The notes beneath the pieces are model-generated. The model saw only the letters and a program-made list of their open reading frames with translations. It had not been told where the DNA came from and did no database searches. A DNA stretch of 64,000 bases from Paraburkholderia madseniana (lineage in GTDB: Bacteria > Pseudomonadota > Gammaproteobacteria > Burkholderiales > Burkholderiaceae), in assembly GCF_009690905.1 (NCBI RefSeq), contig NZ_VOSW01000036.1, forward strand, positions 1 through 64,000, written 5' to 3'. Shown here piece by piece: positions 34,985 to 43,606 of the stretch (the stretch's first letter is position 1; the number at the start of each line of letters is the position of its first letter). The position numbers and the translations under genes are program-made.

Positions 34985-36595
34985 TTAAAACTGATACGTT
35001 GCGCGCAGCAGCAACTGGTCGTGGTTGCCGAAGCCCGCCAGTCCATAGGTGCTCTGTCCTAATTGCGCTGGGCTGGTACGCGCATGCCGCGGCAGGAAGA
35101 TGTCCGCTTCGGCCAGGAATCGCCAGTGATTGCCGACCGTATAGGTGATGCTGGGGATAACGAATCCATCGCCGGTGCTGATGTCTACTCCTCCCGCCAA
35201 ACTTGGGTTCAAGCGGCTATTCATGTAGTTGAGCGTGAGGAACGCCGTCAAGATCGTGTCGTGCCTCTTGGCTGGCGCGCTCCAACCGACCTGGGCGACG
35301 ATGTCGTCGCTGGATTTGAAGTTCTGAATCCACTGGTCGAACAACTGGATCGAGAGAAGCGACGCAGCATTCGTTCCGAGCAAGCGTTCGAGACTCAGCT
35401 CCTTGTCCAGACGAAGCGTCGTTAAAATGACGTTCTTTCTGATCACGGGCCCGGTGCCCTGCGTGCCGTTGGGCAGCCCCGTGCCGGTATTGAAATACCG
35501 ATTCGGCTGGTAGGCGATCTCCGCGTTGACAATGGTGTCGATGACCGGGATCTGGCCACTCACGCTTGCATCATAAACATTGATCTTCGGGAAGAAGAAA
35601 TCCCCGAGCAGGCCGGACGGCGACTTGCCGATCGGGTTGGCCGCCGGGTTCAGGACAGGGTCGGGCGTAAACGTGTTGAGATACGAAAACGCATAGTTCA
35701 CCGGGCCCGCGATCCCTGTCCATCTGGCGCCCCCTGTCGGAGAACTGGCTTTGCCATAAGGGTGGTCATAGTCGTAGCGGACTATGCCGGAGAGAAAGTC
35801 GACGCCCTGGAATGGCTGTACGCTCCAACGCCCACCGTAGATATCGTACGTATTACCAATATCCCGCTTGCGATCCAGCCCCGGGCGAATCACCAACTGC
35901 AGTGTTCCGCCAGCCTCAGGCACGGCGATCTTTGCGTTGGCCATGATCAAGGGCTTGCGGACCTCGTCACTCTCCGGCTCGACAAAGGAGCGCCACCGGT
36001 AGTCGTACCCTTGAATCAGGTCGGTCGGGTGAAAGAAGTCCGTCTCGCCCCAGACGATTTGCTGCTTGCCCAAACGGAGATGGACTCGATCTCCGACATC
36101 AGCATCGACATAGAACTCTCTAAGCTCGGTTTGATTGTATTGTGACAACAGACTGCTTCCCGGTCCTCCCGGCGTATTCTGGCGCGCAAGGTTCTGCAGA
36201 TCCTTTTGATACGTGGTCAGGACTTCCCGGTCAGCCCTGCCCACCGCCGTCCAGGTGAGCGGACCGGTTTTCAGTTTTGCATCGAGTTCGAGCGACCCTC
36301 GAAGCATCTGAAGCGTCCCGGCGTCATTCCTTGACGTCTCCGGATGATTCTGGAGGTTCATCGACGCCCACGTACGGACGAATCCGCCAAGCGTGAGGTA
36401 GTTGTCCGTCAACCCGATTAGCCCACTCAACCCGGAACGTTGTTCACCGGGGGGAGGTGGTTCGTCGGCTGCGTACGCCCCGGCGGGCGAACCCAGTGCG
36501 ATCAGCAGCGCTGGAAGCGCCGCGAGAACCGACACTCGACTCGGCTTTTTACGCCAGCGCGACATGCCGTCGTCCTTGAAAATTGAATACTTCAT
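34985..36595 (-). CDS. DUF1302 outer-membrane beta-barrel protein
   Basis: A 536-residue exported protein: signal peptide with VSVLAALPALLIALGSPAGAYA, then a DUF1302 region rich in alternating aromatic and polar residues (LRLGKQQIVWGETDFFHPTDLIQGYDYRW) and a terminal aromatic residue (LLLRATYQF) typical of outer-membrane barrels. A GGAGACGGCAGGC site precedes the ATG. As first gene of the envelope block it is the candidate outer-membrane entry or exit port for the hydrophobic substrate or intermediate. Confidence 0.86.
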   Translation of the reverse strand: MKYSIFKDDGMSRWRKKPSRVSVLAALPALLIALGSPAGAYAADEPPPPGEQRSGLSGLIGLTDNYLTLGGFVRTWASMNLQNHPETSRNDAGTLQMLRGSLELDAKLKTGPLTWTAVGRADREVLTTYQKDLQNLARQNTPGGPGSSLLSQYNQTELREFYVDADVGDRVHLRLGKQQIVWGETDFFHPTDLIQGYDYRWRSFVEPESDEVRKPLIMANAKIAVPEAGGTLQLVIRPGLDRKRDIGNTYDIYGGRWSVQPFQGVDFLSGIVRYDYDHPYGKASSPTGGARWTGIAGPVNYAFSYLNTFTPDPVLNPAANPIGKSPSGLLGDFFFPKINVYDASVSGQIPVIDTIVNAEIAYQPNRYFNTGTGLPNGTQGTGPVIRKNVILTTLRLDKELSLERLLGTNAASLLSIQLFDQWIQNFKSSDDIVAQVGWSAPAKRHDTILTAFLTLNYMNSRLNPSLAGGVDISTGDGFVIPSITYTVGNHWRFLAEADIFLPRHARTSPAQLGQSTYGLAGFGNHDQLLLRATYQF

Positions 36596-36638
36596 GCCTG
36601 CCGTCTCCTATCGATTTGGGTTTTTTTATTACACACGT

Positions 36639-36647
36639 ATGCAGTAC
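36639..36647 (-). promoter_or_regulatory. Weak copy of the shared operator-like box
   Basis: ATGCAGTAC (read GTACTGCAT on the minus strand) lies 44 bp upstream of the DUF1302 start in an AT-rich leader. It resembles GTACTGTATGCAT at 51469-51481 and GTACTGTA at 41872-41879. With one partial match it is only a suggestive site. Confidence 0.3.
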
Positions 36648-36753
36648 GAATTACTTACACCTGGCTCACTCTCGTTGAAGCGTTCCTCCCGAATCAACCC
36701 TCATGTACCGCAACCGCTCGACAGGTAGTCCATGACGGGACCGACATGATTGC

Positions 36754-37548
36754 TCAACGCCCATGGAATGAGGGCTTGCGCCGCTCAAACATCGCCGCCA
36801 CGCCCTCCCGGGCGTCCTGCGTGCCCGATATGCGCGCCAAAGTAAGAGCCTCATCCTCAAGACGTTCCTCGAGTTGCGCATGGCCAGCCTTTAGAAAAAG
36901 CCGCTTGATCTCACCGTAGGCCAGGGTCGGGCCGGCTGCCAGCTCCGACGCCAGGCCGCGTGCGAGTTCCGCCAGCTGTGTGTCCGGCACCACCCGGTCT
37001 ACCAGACCTGTGGCCAAAGCCTCAGTGCTGCCAAGCGCTTCTCCCATCAGGACAAAGCGACGGGCGCGAGCGGCTCCCATACGGAATGTCAACGTGACAG
37101 TGGAGCCGCTGTCGCACGAAAAACCGATCCGGGAAAAGGCCGAGCCAAAGCGCGCGGACTCGGCCGACACCACCATGTCGCAGCCGGCAATCATGGCGAC
37201 TGCGCCGCCCATCGCCCAGCCCTGCACTTCGGCGACGATCGGAACCGGCAGTTGCCACGCCCGCGACAGTCCCATGTGCAGGTCGCTGGTCAACCGCCGA
37301 ACCAGAGCAGGAAGTTGATCGCGTGCGGGATGGAAAGTCTTGAGGTCTCCCCCGAAGCTGAAATTTTCGCCCTCCGCACGCAACAGCACGGCGCGCAAGC
37401 CCACCGTGTCCCACAGTTCGAGAAAAACTTCCTTGAACTCGCGGGTGAAATCGGCGTCGATCGGATTGCCGCGCGACGGCTGCGTCATGGTCACCGTTGC
37501 GAGACCGGCATCGATCTCGAGGCGAAGCGACGAATAGTTCGTTGACAT
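36754..37548 (-). CDS. Enoyl-CoA hydratase/isomerase (crotonase) family protein
   Basis: A 264-residue crotonase. The oxyanion-hole strands are present (AEGENFSFGGDLKTF, VQGWAMGGAVAMIAGCD). At the second catalytic acidic position the sequence reads IGFSCDSGST, with Asp instead of the hydratase Glu, like PaaG-type isomerases. So it may isomerise or hydrate an enoyl-CoA; a BadK role is possible but not secured. It is the last gene of the AliB-like/AliA-like operon, 24 bp after the CoA ligase. Confidence 0.82.
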   Translation of the reverse strand: MSTNYSSLRLEIDAGLATVTMTQPSRGNPIDADFTREFKEVFLELWDTVGLRAVLLRAEGENFSFGGDLKTFHPARDQLPALVRRLTSDLHMGLSRAWQLPVPIVAEVQGWAMGGAVAMIAGCDMVVSAESARFGSAFSRIGFSCDSGSTVTLTFRMGAARARRFVLMGEALGSTEALATGLVDRVVPDTQLAELARGLASELAAGPTLAYGEIKRLFLKAGHAQLEERLEDEALTLARISGTQDAREGVAAMFERRKPSFHGR

Positions 37549-37572
37549 AGGACTGTCTCTCTGGCCAATCTG

Positions 37573-39222
37573 TCAGCTCTGATCGCTGGCGCAGGCGATC
37601 GCCCGTTCGCGCAGCCTGAACTTCTGTACCTTTCCGCTTCCGGTTTTCGGCAACTCCTCGCAGATCACGATTCGCTCGGGCCAATACTGTTTGGCGGTCT
37701 TCGACGCCCCCATGTACTGCGCCATGGCATCGGTGTCGAAGGTCCATCTCGGCTTGAGGACGATGAACGCACAGGCGCGCTCGCCGAGTCGCTCGTCCGG
37801 ATAACCCACGATCGCTATCTCAGCAATGGCAGGGTGACGCAGCAGCAGCGATTCGATTTCGAACACTGGTATGTTCTCGCCACCACGAATGATGATGTCC
37901 TTGCTCCGCCCGTTGATCCGGATGTAGCCCTCGTCGTTCAACAGATAGGCGCGGTCTCCTGTGTCGAACCAGCCTTCGGCGTCGAGGGCATTAAGCTCGG
38001 GACGCTTCAGATAGCCAACGAAGAGCGAACTGCCGCGGAACAGCAGGCGGCCAGTGGTGCCCAGCGGCACCGGCCTTCCCTCTTCGTCAACCACCCTCAC
38101 TTCGTTGCCTCGCGCTGCCCGGCCATCGGCCACGGCAGACAACTCTCGCGCACGCTCAACCTGTGTCAGCGTTCCGGCCACCGTTTCCGTCATGCCCCAG
38201 ATCGAGCACACGGTCAGGTTCATGCACGTAGCCGCGCGCTCGACCAGCACTGCGGGCACCGGTGCGCCAGCGCAGCCGAGCAGCCGGAAACTGGGTGCGC
38301 CAGGGTCACCCGCTTCCACGGCATTGAGCAGATCAGCGAGGAATGGCGTGGCGGCGGCGCTGAAGCTCACCTTTTCGCTGCGCATCAGTTCGAGCGCGAC
38401 GCGCGGCTCCCACTCGTCCATCAGAACGGTCGTTGCGCCAAGCATCAGCGGCATCATCGTCTGATACGCATAGCCAAGCAGATGGCCGACGGGCGAAATG
38501 GTCAGCACCACGTCGTCAGAGCTCAGGTGCAGGTCTTCGATCGACGTGAACAGCGTCGACAGCAACGTGTTGGACGTGTGCATCACGCCCTTGGGGGCGC
38601 CGGTGGTCCCCGAACTGAACATCAGGAGTGACACGTCATCCGGCTGCAACCTGGCCGCAGCGGCGCTCAGAGAAACGGGAGCCTGCATGTCCGGATTCAG
38701 CAGCACACGATCAAAACCGTCTGCGCCGTCATCTCCCACAACCACAAGCCGTTTCAGCTTCGTCAACTGAGGCAGCAGGCCGCGCGCCATAGCGGCATGA
38801 TCATGGCCCCGGTAACGGGACGGAACGACCAGAACCTTCGCCTCGCAAAAGTCAAGCATGTAGGCCAGTTCGCGCTCACGCAGGATGGGCATCAATGGAT
38901 TCACGACCGCCCCGATGCGCGAGGCCGCTAATGACGTCACTACGAACTGCCAGACATTGGGCAGTTGAATCGATACAACGTCCCCGCGTCCGACGCCGAG
39001 CGCGCTCAACGAAGCGGACGCCGTGGCGACGAGCCGGTCGAGCTCCCGGTAGCTGATGCGGCGCGCAGCCTCGTTACCCCGGGTATGAGCCACAAGCGCT
39101 GTCTTGTCCGGCGAACGCTCGAGCACCTGGTCAAAACAGGCGTTAATGGTCTTGTCGCGCCACCATCCCTGAGCGCGCAGGGTGTTGGCCCGTGCCGGGC
39201 TCAGTGCGATTTCAAACGGCAT
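37573..39222 (-). CDS. Acyl-CoA synthetase, cyclohexanecarboxylate-CoA ligase (AliA) like
   Basis: About 549 residues from the ATG at 39222 (MPFEIALSPARANTLR); the longer upstream frame overlaps the MaoC gene and has no homology. It has the AMP-binding P-loop (LLMFSSGTTGAPKGV), GYLKRPELNALDAEGWFDTGD, and the C-terminal Lys motif (LPKTGSGKVQKFRLRE). The first 100 residues (QGWWRDKTINACFD, GDVVSIQLPNVWQF, AVVNPLMPILRERELAYML) recall AliA, which activates cyclohexanecarboxylate. It would convert the carboxylic acid made by the aldehyde dehydrogenase into its CoA ester. Confidence 0.87.
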   Translation of the reverse strand: MPFEIALSPARANTLRAQGWWRDKTINACFDQVLERSPDKTALVAHTRGNEAARRISYRELDRLVATASASLSALGVGRGDVVSIQLPNVWQFVVTSLAASRIGAVVNPLMPILRERELAYMLDFCEAKVLVVPSRYRGHDHAAMARGLLPQLTKLKRLVVVGDDGADGFDRVLLNPDMQAPVSLSAAAARLQPDDVSLLMFSSGTTGAPKGVMHTSNTLLSTLFTSIEDLHLSSDDVVLTISPVGHLLGYAYQTMMPLMLGATTVLMDEWEPRVALELMRSEKVSFSAAATPFLADLLNAVEAGDPGAPSFRLLGCAGAPVPAVLVERAATCMNLTVCSIWGMTETVAGTLTQVERARELSAVADGRAARGNEVRVVDEEGRPVPLGTTGRLLFRGSSLFVGYLKRPELNALDAEGWFDTGDRAYLLNDEGYIRINGRSKDIIIRGGENIPVFEIESLLLRHPAIAEIAIVGYPDERLGERACAFIVLKPRWTFDTDAMAQYMGASKTAKQYWPERIVICEELPKTGSGKVQKFRLRERAIACASDQS

Positions 39223-39293
39223 GAGATCTCTCTGTGTTGTTCGGAAAAGTTCAGCGCTTCCAGCGCTGCTCTCTTGGCCACTTCGGCGAACGG

Positions 39294-39761
39294 TCAGCGG
39301 CTGCATGGGCGGCACCAGAACATCGCTCGCCCGTGTACGGACAGCACGACCTCCCCGTCCTGATTCACCGCCTGCTGCAACAAACGTACGACGCCACGAT
39401 CGGGCTTGCTGCGTGAACGGTTGGTCTCCAGCACTTCGACGCGCACGGACAGACGGTCTCCTGGTCGAACAGGCTTGAGCCACCGCAGCTCATCCAGGCC
39501 GGGCGACGCCATTGCCGAGCAGGGCGAAAGGAAGTGCGCGCACATCAGACGCGTCACGACTGCACCCGTCATCCAGCCGCTGGCGATCAACCCGCCGTAG
39601 GGCGATTGCATCGCCGCGACCGGATCAACATGGAAAGGCTGCGGATCGTAGCGTCGCGCGAATTCGACGATCTCGTCTTCGGAGACCAGATGTTCACCGA
39701 ACACCGCCGTTTCGCCGACGGCGAAGTCGTCAAACCATCGCTCTTTCCAGGGAATTGGCAT
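39294..39761 (-). CDS. MaoC-family dehydratase
   Basis: A 155-residue hot-dog-fold hydratase starting at ATG 39761. The R-hydratase signature is present: ARRYDPQPFHVDPVAA, followed by GLIASGWMTGAVV. It adds water to an enoyl-CoA, giving the (R)-3-hydroxyacyl-CoA. The gene lies 8 bp after the SDR and 71 bp before the CoA ligase; pairing of hydratase with SDR dehydrogenase in one operon is a common beta-oxidation arrangement. Confidence 0.85.
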   Translation of the reverse strand: MPIPWKERWFDDFAVGETAVFGEHLVSEDEIVEFARRYDPQPFHVDPVAAMQSPYGGLIASGWMTGAVVTRLMCAHFLSPCSAMASPGLDELRWLKPVRPGDRLSVRVEVLETNRSRSKPDRGVVRLLQQAVNQDGEVVLSVHGRAMFWCRPCSR

Positions 39762-39768
39762 CGCGTCC

Positions 39769-40629
39769 TCAACTGCGCGTGGGCAAAGCACGATGAAAGC
39801 CGTCAAACGGCGGTACCCGCGATTCGGTGGCCAGCGTTCCGGTCTGACGCGCATTCGGACTGCCGCCGTCAACGCGAATGTATGTGCCGGTGATGTACGA
39901 CGCGGCTGGCGACAGGAGATAGACGATCGCCGATGAAACCTCCGCTTCGTTGCCGAAGCGCTGCAGGGGCACCCCGCTCGCAACCTTGCGTATCTCCTCA
40001 AAAGCTTCGGGTGTATAGGTGTCAAACCCGCTCGAAGCAATGCCGCCTGGCGCTACGACGTTCACCCTCACGCCCGATCCGGCCCACTCGGACGCAGCCG
40101 ACTGGCTGAGCGTGAGCATGCCGCCGCGCGCCGCGCCCGAATGCGCAAAGTTCGGCCAGCCATTCCAGATATCAGCGATGATGTTGACGATCGAGCCGCC
40201 GTGGACTTCCATCCAGCGCGTATAGACCTCGCGCATGAAGATGAAGCCTCCGGTCAGGTTATTGCGCACGACCGCCTCGAATCCTTTCGTCGAAATGCTC
40301 TTGAGCGCGGCACGGTATTGGCCGCCCGCATTGTTGACGAGCCCGTCGATACGGCCGTGTTGCGCGAGCACTGCATCGATCGTGGCCTGCACCTGCGCCT
40401 CCTCGCGGATATCGCAGATGTGCGTGCTCGCCTTGCCACCGTCCTGCTCGATTTCAGCCTTCACGACCTCGAGCTTCTCTGCCGTGCGGCCAACAATGGC
40501 GACGTCTGCGCCAAGCGCGGCGAGTTCATGCGCGGCACAGCGGCCGATGCCACTGCCGCCGCCCGTCACGATGACGCATCGGTCTTCGAACAGGCCATGG
40601 CGGAACGCGGACCGATAACTCACAGACAC
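39769..40629 (-). CDS. SDR resembling 2,4-dienoyl/trans-2-enoyl-CoA reductase
   Basis: A 286-residue SDR with cofactor loop TGGGSGIG (about 22-29) and LVNNAGGQY. The classical Tyr-Lys pair is replaced: FAHSGAARGGML, i.e. Ser164 and Arg168 at the Tyr and Lys positions. Peroxisomal trans-2-enoyl-CoA reductases show the same HSGAAR signature, so reduction of a CoA-linked double bond is likely rather than alcohol oxidation. That suits degradation of an unsaturated or terpenoid acid. It sits between the AliB-like dehydrogenase and MaoC. Confidence 0.82.
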   Translation of the reverse strand: MSVSYRSAFRHGLFEDRCVIVTGGGSGIGRCAAHELAALGADVAIVGRTAEKLEVVKAEIEQDGGKASTHICDIREEAQVQATIDAVLAQHGRIDGLVNNAGGQYRAALKSISTKGFEAVVRNNLTGGFIFMREVYTRWMEVHGGSIVNIIADIWNGWPNFAHSGAARGGMLTLSQSAASEWAGSGVRVNVVAPGGIASSGFDTYTPEAFEEIRKVASGVPLQRFGNEAEVSSAIVYLLSPAASYITGTYIRVDGGSPNARQTGTLATESRVPPFDGFHRALPTRS

Positions 40630-40656
40630 CTCCTGGTTATCCTCATGATTTCGCTC

Positions 40657-41808
40657 TCATGCATACTGCACGGCGGCACGGCCAATGCGTTCGCGCGCGA
40701 TGATCAGTTTCATGACACCGGCCGTGCCGTCCCCGATCTCCAGGCCCATTACATCGCGCATGCGCTGCTGGTGCGGCAGGTCTTTTGACCAGCCGTAGTG
40801 GCCGAACGTCAGCAGGCATTGATGAATGACATCGAAGGCGGTTCTCGGTCCCATCCATTTGACCATTGCAGCTTCGGCTGTATGCGGCAGCCCCGCGTCA
40901 CGTAGCGACAACGCGTGGTACGAGAGCTGCCGGATGGCTGCGATTGAGGAATCCCCTTCGACCAGCGGGAAACTCACGCCCTGGAACTGCCCGATTGGCC
41001 GGCCGAACGCCTCCCGCTCCTTTGCGTAGCACCACGCTTCGTCAAGCGATGCCTGGGCGGCGCCAACGCACTGCAGCGCAATCAGCGCGCGGCTGTAGTC
41101 GAAGCCCTGCATGACCTGGGTAAAGCCTCGCCCCTCCTCGCCTAGCCGGTGGTCGAGCGGTACGCGCACGTCATCGAAAAACACCGAGCCGCGTCCGGTG
41201 ATGTGGCTTCCTACATCGTCGAAGCGGGTACGCTGCACCCCGGGTGAGTCGGCCGGAATGAAGAGCGCCGTGATGCCACGCGCACCTTCCTCCGGCCGGC
41301 CGGTGCGTGCAAAGACCAGGAAAGCGTCGGCGCAGTCGGCAAAGGTGATAGACGTCTTCTCGCCGTTCACCACGTAATGGTTGCCGTCAATCCGGGCACG
41401 CAATTGCAGATTGGCTGCATCCGACCCGCCGCGCGGTTCCGTCACGCAGATGCCGACGATGACCTCGCCGCGCGCCATGCGGGGCACCCATGCGTCTGTG
41501 AGGGCCGCATTCGCATTGCGCAGGATGATCGCAGCGAGCAGTGAAATCGCGACGGACACACCGCCGATATTGAAATCGCCGTACGCGACTTCTTCTGCGA
41601 TCAGGCCCGTCGTCACGCCATCCATCCCCAGGCCGCCGAAGGATTCGGGAATGTCTGTTCCCAGCAGGCCCAATGCACCCATCTCGCGGATCAGGACCCG
41701 GTCAAGCACCCTCTGCTTTTCCCGCTTCTGGTAGTCAGGGAGTAACCGCTCGCGTGAAAATCTTCGCGCGGTCTCCTGAAGCGCTTTCTGGTCTTCGGTC
41801 AGGACCAT
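40657..41808 (-). CDS. Acyl-CoA dehydrogenase, cyclohexanecarboxyl-CoA dehydrogenase (AliB) like
   Basis: A 383-residue FAD acyl-CoA dehydrogenase: GLLGTDIPESFGGLGMD, CVTEPRGGSDAANLQ, GEKTSITFADCADAFLV, and C-terminal MGLEIGDGTAGVMKLIIARE. In MCAD-type enzymes the base is Glu in YEGT; here the same place reads GDGT, with Asp. AliB-like features (LSYHALSLRDAGLPHTAEAAMVKWMGP) suggest dehydrogenation of an alicyclic acyl-CoA to the 1-ene. It is first in its operon and has an operator-like palindrome 50 bp upstream. Confidence 0.85.
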   Translation of the reverse strand: MVLTEDQKALQETARRFSRERLLPDYQKREKQRVLDRVLIREMGALGLLGTDIPESFGGLGMDGVTTGLIAEEVAYGDFNIGGVSVAISLLAAIILRNANAALTDAWVPRMARGEVIVGICVTEPRGGSDAANLQLRARIDGNHYVVNGEKTSITFADCADAFLVFARTGRPEEGARGITALFIPADSPGVQRTRFDDVGSHITGRGSVFFDDVRVPLDHRLGEEGRGFTQVMQGFDYSRALIALQCVGAAQASLDEAWCYAKEREAFGRPIGQFQGVSFPLVEGDSSIAAIRQLSYHALSLRDAGLPHTAEAAMVKWMGPRTAFDVIHQCLLTFGHYGWSKDLPHQQRMRDVMGLEIGDGTAGVMKLIIARERIGRAAVQYA

Positions 41809-41857
41809 CTATTCAATCTCCTGGGTTATGCCGGGTTGGCGCCATCTGCATAACTAG

Positions 41858-41879
41858 TACAGTAGTGTACCGTACTGTA
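41858..41879 (-). promoter_or_regulatory. Operator-like inverted repeat before AliB-like operon
   Basis: TACAGTA (41858-41864) and TACTGTA (41873-41879) form a perfect 7-bp inverted repeat with an 8-bp spacer, 50 bp before the acyl-CoA dehydrogenase start. Read toward that gene it includes GGTACACTACTGTA, so it carries the TACACTA element also seen at 18.53, 50.34 and 51.46 kb. The surrounding 41850-41900 stretch is AT-rich and promoter-like. Confidence 0.6.
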
Positions 41880-41982
41880 GCTATCTATAAGTGTTTGCAC
41901 TACCTCGGAAGACATATTCATCGTGGTCTGCCAGATTGCCGTGTTCTTGGGCGAGTTTGAATCGGCAAATGCAGTGCAGGGG

Positions 41983-43047
41983 TCAGCCACCCGGCACCCC
42001 ATCGTGGCCGTCTGTGAACTTGTCGTAGTAAATGGCCTCGAGCGAAACCCCGTGCTGCACCAGCATTGCGATGCCTGCGTCAATCATGCGCGGTGGTCCG
42101 CATAGATAGCCTTCCGCACCGTCAGCCATCGCTGCGGTGATGAAATCGCTGACCAGGCCTCGGGCACCTTTCCAGGGGCTGCCTGGAGAATCGTGAGACA
42201 ACACCGGGATAAATTCGAAAGGATCGGGCCAGTTTCCGGCAAGCTCCCGGATGGCATCGAGCATGTACAAATCGGCTTGCGTACGCGCGCCGAAGAGCAA
42301 TGTGCAGGGGCGGCGGATGCGGCTCCTGCGCGCATCCTCCAGGATGCTCAACAATGGCGCCAAGCCACTGCCACCTGCGACGCACACCATCGGCGCGTTG
42401 CCGCCTCGCAAGTAGAAACTGCCGTGGGGCGCCTCGATCGCGAGCGACTGACCGGCGAGGCTGCCACTGAACAATGCATCGGTGAAGGCGCCACCCGGCA
42501 CCTTCCGGATGAAAAACGCAAGCTCTGTGCGGCCGCTCCTCTGCGGCGCGTCGGCGAACGAGTAGTGTCGGCTGCGGGGCAATCCGGGCGCAAGGACGCT
42601 AGCGTACTGCCCGGCCACATAGTTCACTGGGCGGTCTGTACGCATCGTGACTTTCAGAATGTCGTGAGTCAGCGGCTCGGTCGCGACGATGTTGGCCGCG
42701 TAGGATTCCGCCACTGGCAGATCCGCGCTCGGGGGGGCAATCTCCACGACGGTGAGATCGTCGCGCACAAAGGCCTGACAGGCGAGGATGTAGCCCGCAT
42801 CCAGTTCCTGTTTGGACAGGGTGTAGCCAAAAGGAGTGGCTTCCCGCACGCGGCCCTGGCGCAAGAGCGTCTTGCACGAAGCGCAGGTGCCCACAGTACA
42901 GTTATGAGGATAGTGAACGCCATTGGCCAGTGCCGCTTCCAGCAACGTCTGACCCGAGGCGACGTCAATGGTCACCCCCTGCGGGAGGATCCGGATCTGC
43001 CGCTTGGTAGGGGACCGCGGCAGCAAGGAGTTGAGGAAATTTCGCAT
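41983..43047 (-). CDS. XylA-like ferredoxin/FAD reductase for membrane monooxygenase
   Basis: A 354-residue electron-transfer protein: an N-terminal plant-type 2Fe-2S domain with Cys50, 55, 58 and 90 (NCTVGTCASCKTLL, then ILACQAF), an FAD domain (RHYSFADAPQ) and an NAD domain (VCVAGGSGLAPLLSIL, AEGYLCGPPRMI). Layout and length match XylA, the reductase of xylene monooxygenase. It would feed NADH electrons to the XylM-like hydroxylase encoded two genes upstream. A StyC-like gene is inserted between the two. Confidence 0.88.
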   Translation of the reverse strand: MRNFLNSLLPRSPTKRQIRILPQGVTIDVASGQTLLEAALANGVHYPHNCTVGTCASCKTLLRQGRVREATPFGYTLSKQELDAGYILACQAFVRDDLTVVEIAPPSADLPVAESYAANIVATEPLTHDILKVTMRTDRPVNYVAGQYASVLAPGLPRSRHYSFADAPQRSGRTELAFFIRKVPGGAFTDALFSGSLAGQSLAIEAPHGSFYLRGGNAPMVCVAGGSGLAPLLSILEDARRSRIRRPCTLLFGARTQADLYMLDAIRELAGNWPDPFEFIPVLSHDSPGSPWKGARGLVSDFITAAMADGAEGYLCGPPRMIDAGIAMLVQHGVSLEAIYYDKFTDGHDGVPGG

Positions 43048-43095
43048 GGAGTGTGGAGAGTCCGGAAAACGGAAAGCGACGCCGTGGACAAGGGC

Positions 43096-43578
43096 TTAGC
43101 GCAAGGCCCGATACGCCAGCAGCACAACCGCGACGATGGATACGAGGGTGAACAGCAAGGCAGGCGCGAGGCCGATCACCGTGAACAGGTTGGATGACCC
43201 GAACCGGTTGTCGGCAAAGCTCAGCGCGCGATTGGGGGCAAACATCGCCGCCCAGTAAAAGACGGTATTGGCCCACCCCGTGCCCACGAACATCCAGCCG
43301 AGGCGGCGCCCGCCAGGCACGTCGAACCCGACCACCGGCATGGCCAGTGCCGCCAGCATGATCAGGAAGGCGTTGAGCATGCCGCCGAGGTGTGTGCGCA
43401 CCCAGGCATCGGTGGAAATCGGCAGGTGCAGCGGCATCGTCTTTCCGGGCCACCACTCGAGTCCTCCTACCAGACTGACAAGCAGGCCCGCGCCTGCCAG
43501 CATCCCGATAAGGAGGATGAGTGCGGCATGACCAATCATGCGCCGCTGGATATCGACAATCATGTTCGCGCTCTTCAT
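43096..43578 (-). CDS. StyC-like membrane epoxide isomerase (styrene oxide isomerase family)
   Basis: A 160-residue membrane protein with four hydrophobic segments. From memory of StyC, several landmarks coincide in order: RRMIGHAALILL near the start, VSLVGGLEWWPG, WVRTHLGGMLNA, GWANTVFYW, FAPNRALSFADNRFG, and a final TM with AYRAL. StyC converts styrene oxide to phenylacetaldehyde by Meinwald rearrangement, using heme held by membrane His residues. The first His (H17 region) and the H of VRTHLGG are kept. Its place between monooxygenase and reductase genes suggests an alkene-epoxide-aldehyde route. Confirmation needs an alignment. Confidence 0.75.
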   Translation of the reverse strand: MKSANMIVDIQRRMIGHAALILLIGMLAGAGLLVSLVGGLEWWPGKTMPLHLPISTDAWVRTHLGGMLNAFLIMLAALAMPVVGFDVPGGRRLGWMFVGTGWANTVFYWAAMFAPNRALSFADNRFGSSNLFTVIGLAPALLFTLVSIVAVVLLAYRALR

Positions 43579-43606
43579 TGGATGGGTTCGTCAGGGGCGT
43601 GGTCCA

